Assembly: GCF_001941505.1 (NCBI RefSeq)
Contig: NZ_CP009248.1
Coordinates: forward strand, 2,294,001 to 2,358,000
Length of the DNA stretch: 64,000 bases
Source: Corynebacterium sphenisci DSM 44792
Lineage (GTDB): Bacteria > Actinomycetota > Actinomycetes > Mycobacteriales > Mycobacteriaceae
Direction: 5' to 3'
The notes below the pieces were generated by a model, which was given only the letters and a program-made list of their open reading frames with translations, did not search any database and was not told the DNA's origin. Below are positions 20,415 to 29,260 of the stretch, one piece after another. Position numbers and translations under genes: made by a program. Numbering within the stretch: the first letter of the stretch is position 1; every line of letters starts with the position of its first letter.

Positions 20415-21434
20415 TCAGTCCTCGACGGCGGGCAGCCGCTCCCCGGCGCGCATCGCCCGCCACAGCCCGTCCGCGCCCGCCCCCGGCACCAGGTTCACCC
20501 CGTCCCCGGCCGACTCCACCGGCATCCGGCGCACCGTGTACCGGCCGCCCTTGAGGGTGCGCACCACCCGGTTGGCGTTGCCCAGGGTGACCATCCCCTC
20601 ATCGGCGGACAGCTCCCCGCCCACCCCGCGCACCAGGCCCATCAGCTTCGGCAGATCCCCGGGCAGGGACTGCCGGCGCAGCTGCGCGGCCACCGCGGTG
20701 AGCAGCGCGCGCTGGCGCTCCAGCCGGGAGATGTCGGAGTCGTCCTGCACGCCCACCCGGGTGCGCGCGAACCGCACCGCGGTGGCGCCGTCGATGTCCT
20801 GGCAGCCCGGCTGCACCCCGGCGAAACCGGAGGCCTGGGCCACCGTGGCGCACAGCTCCACCCCGCCGAGGCCATCCACGATCTCGCCGACCGCGGCGAT
20901 GTCCAGCACCGCCGCCCCGGCGATGTCGAAGCCCACCAGCTCCTCCACGGTGCGCGTGGCGCAGGCCGCGCCATGCGCCGAGGGGGTGGCGATCGGGTCC
21001 TCCACCGAGGCGTAGGCGTAGGCGGCGTTGAGCTTGGTGGTGATCGGCTCGGTGGCCCCGCCCCCGGGCAGCGGGCAGGAGGGGATGTCCACCAGCAGAT
21101 CCCGGGGCAGCTGCACCACGTCGATGGACACCCCCTCCTTGAGCCGGATCAGCGCCATCGAGTCGGTGCGGCCGACATCGGCGCCCGCGGCGGTCTGGTT
21201 CAGCCGGGTGTCGCGCACCATGAGCAGGTAGACGGGATCGGCGGTGCCGGCGGCGGCCGGCCCGGGGCCCTCGGCGACCTCGTCGAGCCGGCCCACCCCG
21301 GAGATCAGCCAGGCGACCAGGCCCACCGAGGCCACCGCGATGAGGAGCAGCACCGCGGTGATCGAGATCGCGATGGTGCGCAGGATCTTCCGGGTGCGCG
21401 CGCTGAGCCGTTTCCACGGGTTGGCGATGGCCAT
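20415..21434 (-). CDS. LytR-CpsA-Psr (LCP) family ligase
   Basis: 339 residues, last gene of the polysaccharide operon. One TM anchor lies at about 18-43 and the rest faces outside. LCP motifs: RTDSMALIRL (acidic pocket), VVQLPRDLLVDIP, and RFARTRVGVQDDSDISRLERQ with the conserved Arg/Asp residues that bind the lipid pyrophosphate. LCP enzymes move glycans from an undecaprenyl carrier to the cell wall; in corynebacteria one (LcpA) joins arabinogalactan to peptidoglycan. Being in this operon, it likely attaches the encoded polysaccharide. It starts at ATG 21434, overlapping the upstream stop (TGATG). Confidence 0.92.
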   Translation of the reverse strand: MAIANPWKRLSARTRKILRTIAISITAVLLLIAVASVGLVAWLISGVGRLDEVAEGPGPAAAGTADPVYLLMVRDTRLNQTAAGADVGRTDSMALIRLKEGVSIDVVQLPRDLLVDIPSCPLPGGGATEPITTKLNAAYAYASVEDPIATPSAHGAACATRTVEELVGFDIAGAAVLDIAAVGEIVDGLGGVELCATVAQASGFAGVQPGCQDIDGATAVRFARTRVGVQDDSDISRLERQRALLTAVAAQLRRQSLPGDLPKLMGLVRGVGGELSADEGMVTLGNANRVVRTLKGGRYTVRRMPVESAGDGVNLVPGAGADGLWRAMRAGERLPAVED

Positions 21435-22621
21435 CAGGCGGGGTCCCTTTCCTCGTAGCCGAAGGAGGTCATCATCCCCCGGGTGGCGGCGACGATCGCG
21501 GCCATGGTCGCCTCGTCGACGTAGGCGGAGACGATGATCGTCGAATCCGGGCCCCGGTCGTAGACGTTGGCGGCGATGAGCCCGGGGAACACCGCGGAGG
21601 TGGCGATCCCCTCGGGGGCGTCGTCGTCGAAGCGGTTGTGCGTCCAGGCGGTGGCCAGCCCCCGGGTGGGTGCCTCGGCGGTCAGCCCGTAGCCGCAGGA
21701 GCGCGCATGATGCTCCGGCAGCGGCAGCGCCGCCAGCTGCCGGGCCTGCTGCACCGTGGCGCTGAACCCGGCCCGGAACAGCGGGAAGGCCGAGCGCGCC
21801 CGGCGCCGGGTGCGCGCGATCGCCACCTCCTCGTCGGGGTGCGCGGGCATCCGGATCCGGGTGGTGGCGTTGCCGGCGCGCATCGCCAGCAGCGGATGCC
21901 AGCGCAGGGTGACGATCAGCCAGGACTGCCAGGGATCCAGGGCCCCGGGGCCCAGGGCGCGGGCCACCCCGGCCCGCCAGCGCACCGCCCGATCGATGGC
22001 CCGGGGCCCGCGGTCGGCCGGATCCGGCCGGGTGAAGCGCAGCACCCGGTACCGGCCCCGCGCCGGCTGCAGCCGCGGCGGCGGGGCCCCGGCCACGGCC
22101 CGCTCCTCGGCGAACGCCTCCCGGATCGCGTGCACCGCCGTCGCCGGCCGGCGCAGCGCCGCGGTGGCGGCCGCGGCGATGATCGCCGGCAGGGTCACCC
22201 GCCGACGGCCGAACCCCTCCGGCACCCGCTTGGCGGGGCCTCCCTCGACATAGGCGCAATGCGGGAACAGGGAGGACAGCACCGTGGGGCCGTCGCCGTG
22301 CCGGTGCGAAATGGCGCAGAGCATGCGCCGCCCGGCGCGGGCCGCCACGATCTCGTCCACGCCGAGGCCGCCGCGGGCGGCGAGCGCCTCATGCATCAGC
22401 CCCAGCGCCGCCGAGGCGTCGGCGGTCTCCGGCAGGTCCTCCAGGAAGATCAGCTGCACCCCGGGGTAGGAGCGGCGGAACATGGCGGTCAGGGTGCCCC
22501 GCCCGATGCCCCCGTAGCCGGGCTGGGGCCGCCCCTCCGGGGCGGGCAGCAGATTGAGCAGGGCCACCCCGTCCCAGCGGTTGTCGTAGACCACCCGGCT
22601 CATGCGCCGCAGCGGATTCAT
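21434..22621 (-). CDS. HxxxDG acyltransferase-like protein 1 (condensation/PapA/WS-DGAT superfamily)
   Basis: 395 residues, cytosolic. The active-site motif of CoA-dependent acyltransferases, HxxxDG, is seen in CAISHRHGDGPTVL, with Ser in place of the first of the usual two His. Further on, GNATTRIRMP resembles the GN motif of this superfamily, and ATAWTHNRF stands where others have SNVPGP. It is a paralogue of the next gene (same motif, spacing and length). It overlaps that gene (ATGA) and the LCP gene (TGATG). I infer that it acylates a sugar or lipid-linked intermediate of the polysaccharide; no direct evidence of substrate. It is too short and isolated to be an NRPS module. Confidence 0.65.
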   Translation of the reverse strand: MNPLRRMSRVVYDNRWDGVALLNLLPAPEGRPQPGYGGIGRGTLTAMFRRSYPGVQLIFLEDLPETADASAALGLMHEALAARGGLGVDEIVAARAGRRMLCAISHRHGDGPTVLSSLFPHCAYVEGGPAKRVPEGFGRRRVTLPAIIAAAATAALRRPATAVHAIREAFAEERAVAGAPPPRLQPARGRYRVLRFTRPDPADRGPRAIDRAVRWRAGVARALGPGALDPWQSWLIVTLRWHPLLAMRAGNATTRIRMPAHPDEEVAIARTRRRARSAFPLFRAGFSATVQQARQLAALPLPEHHARSCGYGLTAEAPTRGLATAWTHNRFDDDAPEGIATSAVFPGLIAANVYDRGPDSTIIVSAYVDEATMAAIVAATRGMMTSFGYEERDPA

Positions 22622-23781
22622 CCTCCCGGCTCCTCCCGGTAACCGGCCGCGCGCAGCAGCCCGGCCGTGGTCTCCTCGATTGTCGCACCGAGATCGTCGG
22701 CCACGTGGCAGGACAGCAGGATCCGCAGTCGATCCCCGCACTGGTAAGCCAGCACCGCGATCCCCCCGGGCGGGGCCAGGGTGCAGGCGACCTCCCCGAA
22801 CCCGGCAGCGTCGACCCGGTTGTGGCTCCAACTGACCGCCAGGCCCCGGCTGGGCCCGGTGCCGGCGATCGCCGGCACCACCGGCTCCACCACCGTGGGG
22901 CGCGGCAGCTGCCGCAGCAGCTGCACCAGACCACTGGCGCCGGCCCGCAGCAACGGCAGATCGGAGATCACGATCCGGTGCGTCGCCGCCGCGGCCACGT
23001 CCGGATCCGCCCCGGACGCCAGCCGTATCCGGGTCACGAAGTTCCCGGCGAGGTCCGCCAGGCGGGGATCGGATCGCCTCAGGCCCACGTTCACCCAGGT
23101 ATCCCGGGGGTGCAGGACCCCCTCCTCGAGGGCCCCGTCAAGGGCCTCCCGCCAGGCCGCGGCCAGGTGCAGGCCGCGGGGCGGGCGCCCCGGCCCGACA
23201 TGGATCCAGTCGGTGACCCGATAGCGCGCCACCGCCGGGACGAGGCCCCCGTCGGGCACCGCGGGGGCGGTGCGGCGTTCCCGCAGCAGGGCGCGCGCCG
23301 CCGCCACCGCACCGGCCGGCCGCCGCAGCCCGCGCCGGGCCGCGACGCCGATCAGGGTGGGCAGCGGGAACCTAGACCGGCGCAACGGACGCCCCGCCGG
23401 GCTGCCCGGACCGCCCCGGAGGTGGTGGTACAGCGGGGCGAGCAGGGCCCGCATCGTGGGGCCGTCGCCGTGGCGGTGCGAGTAGGCGAGGGCCAGGTGG
23501 GGGCCGCAATCGGCGAGGAGCACCTCATCGCGTCCCAGGCCGCCGCGCCCGGCGATGCGGGCGTGCATCCCGGCCACGGCGTCGGCGAGCTCCCCCTCGG
23601 GCAGATCGACCACCGTGATCACGGCACCCGGGATGGCGGCGCGGATCATCGCCGACACCCTCCCGGGCCCGATCCGGGACAGCGGCGCGTCCCCGCCGGG
23701 CCGCCCCTCCAGGATCCGGAGGGTGACCACCTCGTCCCAGCGCCGGTCGGCGCGGATCCGCTCCAGCACCGCGGGGATCAC
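22618..23781 (-). CDS. HxxxDG acyltransferase-like protein 2
   Basis: 387 residues with GTG start at 23781 that overlaps the stop of the upstream glycosyltransferase (GTGA). The motif LAYSHRHGDGPTM carries HxxxDG; GNFVTRIRLA and LAVSWSHNRVDA match the equivalent parts of the neighbouring paralogue. Overall similarity to it is low except near these motifs, so the duplication is old or the two came from different families. The predicted role is acyl transfer to a glycan intermediate. The upstream open frame (to 24681) is a shadow of the glycosyltransferase gene. Confidence 0.62.
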   Translation of the reverse strand: MIPAVLERIRADRRWDEVVTLRILEGRPGGDAPLSRIGPGRVSAMIRAAIPGAVITVVDLPEGELADAVAGMHARIAGRGGLGRDEVLLADCGPHLALAYSHRHGDGPTMRALLAPLYHHLRGGPGSPAGRPLRRSRFPLPTLIGVAARRGLRRPAGAVAAARALLRERRTAPAVPDGGLVPAVARYRVTDWIHVGPGRPPRGLHLAAAWREALDGALEEGVLHPRDTWVNVGLRRSDPRLADLAGNFVTRIRLASGADPDVAAAATHRIVISDLPLLRAGASGLVQLLRQLPRPTVVEPVVPAIAGTGPSRGLAVSWSHNRVDAAGFGEVACTLAPPGGIAVLAYQCGDRLRILLSCHVADDLGATIEETTAGLLRAAGYREEPGG

Positions 23782-24851
23782 CGCAGGGCCCGCCGGTAGC
23801 AGTCGAAGTAGCGGTCGATCATGCGCTCCTCGGAGTGCTCCCCCGCGATCTCCCGGCCGGCGGCCACCCGGCCGGCGACGCCGGGATCGCCGTCCAGGAT
23901 GGCGCGGATCGCCCCGGCCAGCTGGGCGGTGTCCGCGGCGTCGACCATCAGCGCCGAGGCGGGGCCGACGGTGTCGGAGATCCCGGGCACGTCCGCGGCG
24001 ACCAGCGGCACCCCCGCGGCGAGCAGTTCCAGCAGCGCCAGGGAGCAGCCCTCCCCGGAGGTGGTGACCAGGGCGCAGTCCGCGCCGGCGGTGCAGGCGC
24101 GCACATCGGGCACCACGCCGGGCAGCCGCACCCGATCGTCGAGGCCGAGCCGCCGGATCCGGGCCTCCAGGTCGGCGCGCAGCGGGCCCTCCCCGAAGAT
24201 GAGCAGCGTCGCGTCGGGCACCTCCGCCATCGCGTCGATGGCCAGGTGCCAGCGCTTCATGGTGGCCAGCCGGCCCACGCCGACGACGAGGGGCCGATCC
24301 GGCCGGATGCCGAAGCGCGCGGCGAGCTCGGCCCGGGGCAGCGGCCCCGGTCCGGCGGCGACGCCGTTGGCGATGGTGACGACCTCGCGCACCCGGTGCC
24401 GGAAGAGCTCCCCGGAGATGTACGGGGTCACCGCGGTAATCGGTCCGGGGAAAAGCCGGCAAATCGCCGCCTCCGCCCGGTAGTCGCCGGTCTCGTTGCC
24501 GTGCACCGTCCCCACCAGGCCCACGCCGAGGCCCCGGCTGGCCAGGGTCACGCCGAGCATCATGGTGGGGTTGTGCGCGTGGATCACCTCCGGCCGGAAG
24601 TCCCGGATCACCCGGCGCAGCCGCAGCACCAGCCCGGCCAACCGCGCCGGGGAGCGCGCCACCAGGGGCAGGTCGTACCACTGATCCGCGGCTTCGGCGA
24701 AGCGCGGGGCCCAGTCCCCGGGGGCCATCGCCGCCCCGGTGACGTCACCGCGCTCGGCGGAGCGCTCCAGGAAACGCAGGATCATCATCTCCGCGCCGCC
24801 GCAGGCGGCCTTGGCGTTGACGTGCAGGATGCGCAGGGGACGGTCAGGCAT
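23778..24851 (-). CDS. GT4-family glycosyltransferase (B)
   Basis: 357-residue GT-B glycosyltransferase of group 1 (GT4). N-terminal LHVNAKAACGGAEMMILRFL is the acceptor-domain glycine loop; VIHAHNPTMMLG is typical; VVGVGRLATMKRWHLAIDAM and TSGEGCSLALLELLAAGVPLVAADV form the nucleotide-sugar site with the EX7E-type motif. It adds one sugar to the lipid-linked repeat at the inner face of the membrane; donor and linkage cannot be read from sequence. Its ATG overlaps the end of the flippase gene by eight bases. Confidence 0.9.
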   Translation of the reverse strand: MPDRPLRILHVNAKAACGGAEMMILRFLERSAERGDVTGAAMAPGDWAPRFAEAADQWYDLPLVARSPARLAGLVLRLRRVIRDFRPEVIHAHNPTMMLGVTLASRGLGVGLVGTVHGNETGDYRAEAAICRLFPGPITAVTPYISGELFRHRVREVVTIANGVAAGPGPLPRAELAARFGIRPDRPLVVGVGRLATMKRWHLAIDAMAEVPDATLLIFGEGPLRADLEARIRRLGLDDRVRLPGVVPDVRACTAGADCALVTTSGEGCSLALLELLAAGVPLVAADVPGISDTVGPASALMVDAADTAQLAGAIRAILDGDPGVAGRVAAGREIAGEHSEERMIDRYFDCYRRALR

Positions 24852-26088
24852 GGGGGTGTCCTTCCGGGGTGGTCCGGCCCGCCCGGCGCAGCGTTGCCTG
24901 GATGAACCCGATGAGCAGCAGGATGAACAGCAGGGAGTGCCCGGCGACGACGCAGATCATGAGGTCGCCGCCGAGGAGGTACAGGATCAGCGCGGCGCTG
25001 AGCGCGCGCAGCCCGGACCAAATCGCGACGTACCGGGTGGCGCCCATCATGAGCAGGTACTTGATGATCGCGGCGAGGGTGAAGATGGAGATGCAGAACA
25101 CCGCCAGCACGGCCACCAGGGGCGCCCCGACGTGGAAATCGCGGCTGAGCGAGAGCACCAGGATGGTCGCCGGCACGGTCACCGCGGTGGCGAGCGCGGC
25201 CAGGCCGAGGGCGATGCCCAGGGAGCGGTTGACCTGCCGGCGCAACCGGACCCGGTCCCCCGAGCGCACCGCCTCGGCGACCCGCATGTCCAGGCCCGGC
25301 GCGATCAGCATGAGGAAGGTGGTCACGATCCCGCCGGCGATGCGCTGCAGCCCGGACCAGGCGATGCCCGCGCCGGTGGTCACGCCCACCGCGGCCACGG
25401 ACAGGGCGGGCAACTGGGATCCGAACACGTCCACGGTCTGCGCGAGGATCGCGGTGCGGTGCCGGCTCATGTACCCCAGGGTCTCGCGGGTGCTGCTGTG
25501 GGTGACGGCGCCGAGCACCCGGGTGCGCAGAACGCGGGCACCCGCCAACCACCCCACGGCATAGGCGAACACCCCGGTGGCGGCGAGCGCCTGGGTCCAG
25601 TCGGTGAACGCCGAGATGGCGCACACCGATCCGAGGTTGGCCAGGCCGTACCACAGCCGAACCCGGGCGTAGTCGGCGTAGCGGGACTGCCGCACGAACA
25701 TGCCGTTGACGATTTCGTAGCAGACCATGGTCACCGTCATCGCCGTGGACCACAGGATCATCGGGCCCAGGGCGGAGCCGCGCAGCAGCAGCACGACCCC
25801 CGCGGCGGCCCCGGCGCCCGCGGCGAGGGCGGCGGTGCGCACGGTGGCCCCGATGGCGGCGGCGGTGCGCTCCTCCGGCAGCACCGGGTAGATGGCGGGG
25901 AAGGCGAGGCCGCAGATCCGCGCCGCGATGGAGGCGATCGCGGAGACCACCACGATGTACCCGACCTGCTCCAGCCGACCCAGCGCCATCGGGATCAGCA
26001 TGGAGGCGAAGGTCGCGGTCTGCGCGATGAGCCCGGTGCCCACGCTGCGCACCCCGCCCGCCGGGATCCGGGATCTCAGGTTCAGCAC
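24844..26088 (-). CDS. Polysaccharide flippase (Wzx/MurJ-like, MOP superfamily)
   Basis: 414 residues with about twelve hydrophobic segments, for example GLIAQTATFASMLIPMALG, AALAAGAGAAAGVVLLL, ALGLAALATAVTVPATILVL and LLFILLLIGFIQATL. Topology and operon position fit a Wzx-type exporter that flips lipid-linked repeat units. Short loops contain YSRHRTA-like basic patches. The start is GTG 26088 (LNLRSRIPAGG), seven bases inside the end of the phosphatase gene; the open frame further upstream is a phosphatase shadow. No specific substrate can be assigned. Confidence 0.85.
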   Translation of the reverse strand: MLNLRSRIPAGGVRSVGTGLIAQTATFASMLIPMALGRLEQVGYIVVVSAIASIAARICGLAFPAIYPVLPEERTAAAIGATVRTAALAAGAGAAAGVVLLLRGSALGPMILWSTAMTVTMVCYEIVNGMFVRQSRYADYARVRLWYGLANLGSVCAISAFTDWTQALAATGVFAYAVGWLAGARVLRTRVLGAVTHSSTRETLGYMSRHRTAILAQTVDVFGSQLPALSVAAVGVTTGAGIAWSGLQRIAGGIVTTFLMLIAPGLDMRVAEAVRSGDRVRLRRQVNRSLGIALGLAALATAVTVPATILVLSLSRDFHVGAPLVAVLAVFCISIFTLAAIIKYLLMMGATRYVAIWSGLRALSAALILYLLGGDLMICVVAGHSLLFILLLIGFIQATLRRAGRTTPEGHPHA

Positions 26089-26633
26089 GCCGGCCCGCCC
26101 CCGAGCAGCGCGGGCAGCACCGCGTCCAGGCATGCCTCGATGCGTGCCGCGACGGCGCGGAACTCCGCCGCCCCGGCGCCGTAGGGGTCGGGGATGCCCC
26201 CGTCCTCGGCGGGCACCGCCCCACGCTGCACGGTGGTGATCCCCCCGGCCGCCGGCAGCGCCCCGGCGGCGGCGAGCGCGGCGGCGTGGTCGAGCAGCAG
26301 GGTGCGGCGGAGCGCCGCCGGGCGGAGTCGCAGCACCGCCTCCAGATGGTGCCGCTGCATGCACAGCACCACATCGGCGGCGGCGACCCGCGCCGCGGTG
26401 AGCCGGCTGCCGGCGAAGCCCTCGTGGGCGATCCCGCGGGCCGCCAGTTCGGCGGCCATCCCGGGGTCCACCGGATGGCCGACCAGGCCCGAGACGCCGG
26501 CGGAGGAGACCCCGACGGGGCGCCCGGCGCGCCGCGCCCAGGCTGCGGTGGCCAGTTCCGCGAAGGGTGACCGGCAGATGTTGCCGGTGCACACGAACAG
26601 CAGCCGGGGCGCCCCGGGTCCCCGGCCCGTCAT
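26082..26633 (-). CDS. Low-molecular-weight protein-tyrosine phosphatase (Wzb-like)
   Basis: 183 residues. The P-loop CTGNICRSP (CX5R with catalytic Cys) is near the N-terminus and the general acid is in IPDPYGAG (DPYG). Such enzymes dephosphorylate the tyrosine cluster of bacterial tyrosine kinases. It is encoded directly after the BY-kinase with an ATGA overlap, the standard capsule arrangement. The stretch VQRGAVPAEDGGIPD is an insert before the acid loop. Confidence 0.92.
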   Translation of the reverse strand: MTGRGPGAPRLLFVCTGNICRSPFAELATAAWARRAGRPVGVSSAGVSGLVGHPVDPGMAAELAARGIAHEGFAGSRLTAARVAAADVVLCMQRHHLEAVLRLRPAALRRTLLLDHAAALAAAGALPAAGGITTVQRGAVPAEDGGIPDPYGAGAAEFRAVAARIEACLDAVLPALLGGGPAC

Positions 26634-29260
26634 GAGGTGCGGGCCTTCGCGGGCCTGCCCTTCGCGCCGTCCGGGGTGTACGAGTACTTGTACCCGTGCC
26701 GGGAGCCGTCCGGGACCCGGTTGAAGGCGGTGCCGATGAGGTGCGCGTTGACGGTGGCCAGCGCCTCCGTGGCGGCGGCCACCTCCTCGTAGCGGGCGAT
26801 GCCGTGGCGCACCACCAGGATCGTCGCCCCCGCGGCGGCGGCGATCAGCGCCCCGTCGGTGACCGGCAGCAGCGGCGGTCCGTCGATGATCACGAAGTCG
26901 TAGCGCCCGGAGAGGTCCTCGAGCAGACTGCGGCAGGCCTTCGAGCTGAGCAGCTCAGCCGGGTTCGGCGGGTTCACGCCGGAGGCGACCACGTCGAAGC
27001 TCCGATCCGCGTACTTCTGGATCGCCTCCTCCAGGCTGATCTCGCCGGCGAGGATGGTGGACAGCCCGACCGCGGGCTCGATCGCGGCGCCGAGGGCCTT
27101 GGCCACCCGGGGACGGCGCAGATCCCCGTCGACCAGGCACACCGTATGCCCCTCCGCGGCAAGCGCGGCGGCGAGGTTGACCGCGGTGATGGTCTTGCCC
27201 TCCCCCTGGGTGGCGCTGGTGATGGCCAGCAGCTTCGGCGGGTTGTCCACGTCCACGAAGCGCAGGTTGGTGCGCAGTGCGCGGATGCCCTCCACCGCGG
27301 GGGTGTTGTCCACGTGGTAGTCGGGCACCGCCCCGGCGGCGAAGGCGGAGTTGGAGGGGATTTCGCCGAGCACCGGAACCCCGGTGAGATCCTCGACCTC
27401 GGCACGCTTGGTCACGGTGCGGTCCAGGAGCGCGGCGGCGATGATGCCGAGCAGGGCGAGGATGGTGCCGAAGATGAAGCCGAAGACCATGTTGCGGGCG
27501 TAGATCGGCGAGGAGGGCTTCTCCGGGGTGGTCGCCGCGTCGATGATGGTCATCGAGGTCAGCGCCTCCTCCCGGGGCCGGGTCCGCGGCTGCTCCCCGG
27601 CGCCGTCGGATTCGCCGGGCACCTCCCCGCGCACGTCGAGCTCGCCGACCAGGATCTGTAGCTGCTTCGATGCGGCATCCGACATCAGCCGGGCCTCCTC
27701 CGGGTCCGCGGAGGTCGCGGAGACGGTGATCAGCACCGTGTCCGGGGTGGGCTGGGCCTCCAGCATGTTCATCACCGTCTCCGGCTCATAGGAGAGATCC
27801 AGGTCGCCGATCACCCGATTAACCAGGAGGTCGCCCTTGACCAGCTGGGCGTAGGAGCTCAGCCGCTGCTGGAAGAACTGGGCCTGCTTGTAGAGCTGCC
27901 CGTCCCCGGTGTCCGCGGCGGCGGTGACGAAGAGATCCGTCGTCGCGGTGTACTTCTTCGGCAGCAGCATGGAGATGCCCCATGCGGCCGCCGCGCCGAG
28001 GACAGCCGCGATGACGACCACCCACCACAGGCGGGTGATCCCGGACAACACCCGACCCCAGATGTGGTCGCTGCCATCGCTCCGGACCTCGTTCATGGGC
28101 ACTCCATTCGTCGTGTTCTTCGTGATGTCGTTGGGTGGGGCGGCTTCCCGCCCCGGTGGGGCGCCGTCGCCGGCCGTCGGCTCATCATCCGGGCCATCGG
28201 GCGCCCAGACGATGACGGTGAGCAGCATGAGCGGCAGCAGGGGCGTGAGATGCCGCAGCGCGGAGCCGTAGTCGGGTTCGAAAAGCCCCTGCACCGGGAG
28301 GAAGGCCAGCACCAGGGCGATCGCCCGGGCGACGTAGCCGGTGGGGCGGGTGCCCCCGTAGTTGGCGATCGCGCGGCCGAAGGTCACCCAGAAGAAGAGG
28401 ATGAGCAGGGCCGAGGAGCCGTGGTAGATGGTGCCCAGCGCGAACAGCGGCAGCGGCACGACCAGCATCACCGTGGTGATCACCACGTTGACGACCCCGC
28501 CGAGCGGTTCCGGCCAGTGCACGAAGCGCTCGATCAGGGTGCGCGTCTCCGCACCCCGGTACTCGTTGACGCCGAGCCGGGCGAAATCCGCGGATTGCCC
28601 GGTCTGCAGCCAGATCATCAGTCCCAGCGCCGCCGCGGTGCACGGCACCAGGAGCCAGAATCCCCGGGTGCCCCGCGCGGTGCGGAGGATCAGCCGGATG
28701 ATCGCGTACACCACCGCGATGATGGTCCAGTAGGGCCGGTAGAGCGCGCCGAAGGCGAGCAGCGCGGCGATCACCAGGACCTCCCCGACGAACCCGGCCG
28801 GGATGAGCAGCACCACCCCGATGAGCACCGCGACCAGGAACTCCTTGGAGAAGGTGCCCAGGAAGGCGGCGCCGAGCACCAGGGTGGCGCCGGTGAGCGC
28901 CACCGCGGAGGTGCGGCGCGGCAGGCGGCCGGCCCGCCACAGGGCGATCACGGTGGACAGCGCCATGGTGCCGTAGCCGAGCAGCCCCGCCGGGATCAGG
29001 TCCCGCCCGGTGAGGCCGATGGCCGAATAGGCGCGGGCGATGTCCGCGTAGGAGCCGAAGTCGTAGAGATCGAGCAGGTAGGGGTACTGGATGAGCGTGG
29101 CGATGCCGAAGGCGTCGTAGGCGAACCGACCCGGCAACACCACGTCGCGCAGGATCACGAAGGGGATCGGCAGCGCGATGACCAGCGCGATGATCCAGAT
29201 GATCGCCGGGGGGCGGCGTTTCTCGGCGGTGTCGGCGCCGACCGTGGTGGGCTCCAGCAT
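26630..29260 (-). CDS. Polysaccharide polymerase (Wzy-like) fused to chain-length/BY-tyrosine kinase (Wzc-like)
   Basis: One uninterrupted frame of 876 residues. Residues 1-350 have about ten TM segments and resemble Wzy-type polymerases (GTFSKEFLVAVLIG, YRPYWTIIAVVYAI, FEPDYGSALRHLTPLLPLML). A hydrophilic linker of about 38 residues follows. From residue 389 a Wzz-like part has two TMs (WWVVVIAAVLGAAAAWGISM and MVFGFIFGTILALLGIIAA) around an external loop, then a BY-kinase with Walker A TQGEGKT, Walker A' VDGDLRRPR, Walker B FVIIDGPP and the C-terminal tyrosine cluster YKYSY. Normally these are two genes. A ribosome site and ATG at 28096 sit inside the frame, so the kinase may also be made alone. 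The phosphatase gene follows immediately. Confidence 0.85.
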   Translation of the reverse strand: MLEPTTVGADTAEKRRPPAIIWIIALVIALPIPFVILRDVVLPGRFAYDAFGIATLIQYPYLLDLYDFGSYADIARAYSAIGLTGRDLIPAGLLGYGTMALSTVIALWRAGRLPRRTSAVALTGATLVLGAAFLGTFSKEFLVAVLIGVVLLIPAGFVGEVLVIAALLAFGALYRPYWTIIAVVYAIIRLILRTARGTRGFWLLVPCTAAALGLMIWLQTGQSADFARLGVNEYRGAETRTLIERFVHWPEPLGGVVNVVITTVMLVVPLPLFALGTIYHGSSALLILFFWVTFGRAIANYGGTRPTGYVARAIALVLAFLPVQGLFEPDYGSALRHLTPLLPLMLLTVIVWAPDGPDDEPTAGDGAPPGREAAPPNDITKNTTNGVPMNEVRSDGSDHIWGRVLSGITRLWWVVVIAAVLGAAAAWGISMLLPKKYTATTDLFVTAAADTGDGQLYKQAQFFQQRLSSYAQLVKGDLLVNRVIGDLDLSYEPETVMNMLEAQPTPDTVLITVSATSADPEEARLMSDAASKQLQILVGELDVRGEVPGESDGAGEQPRTRPREEALTSMTIIDAATTPEKPSSPIYARNMVFGFIFGTILALLGIIAAALLDRTVTKRAEVEDLTGVPVLGEIPSNSAFAAGAVPDYHVDNTPAVEGIRALRTNLRFVDVDNPPKLLAITSATQGEGKTITAVNLAAALAAEGHTVCLVDGDLRRPRVAKALGAAIEPAVGLSTILAGEISLEEAIQKYADRSFDVVASGVNPPNPAELLSSKACRSLLEDLSGRYDFVIIDGPPLLPVTDGALIAAAAGATILVVRHGIARYEEVAAATEALATVNAHLIGTAFNRVPDGSRHGYKYSYTPDGAKGRPAKARTS
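28092..28107 (-). other. Internal translation start for the kinase half
   Basis: On the minus strand GGAG (28106-28103) precedes ATG at 28096 (MNEVRSDGSD) after a short, less G/C-rich stretch that looks like a leader. The bases ATGA at this ATG contain a TGA in the next frame. A single-base insertion or deletion upstream would end a separate polymerase gene there, exactly the overlap type seen at the other junctions of the operon. Confidence 0.5.

Noticed and set aside
20415..22259. Frame joining the LCP gene to upstream sequence (614 codons)
   Set aside because: The upstream part is a shadow of the acyltransferase gene in another frame; the LCP start at 21434 overlaps that gene's stop in the usual way.
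28261..28290. GGTTCGAA stretch resembling a tRNA T-loop
   Set aside because: No cloverleaf can be drawn around it, and it lies within the polymerase coding sequence in frame.
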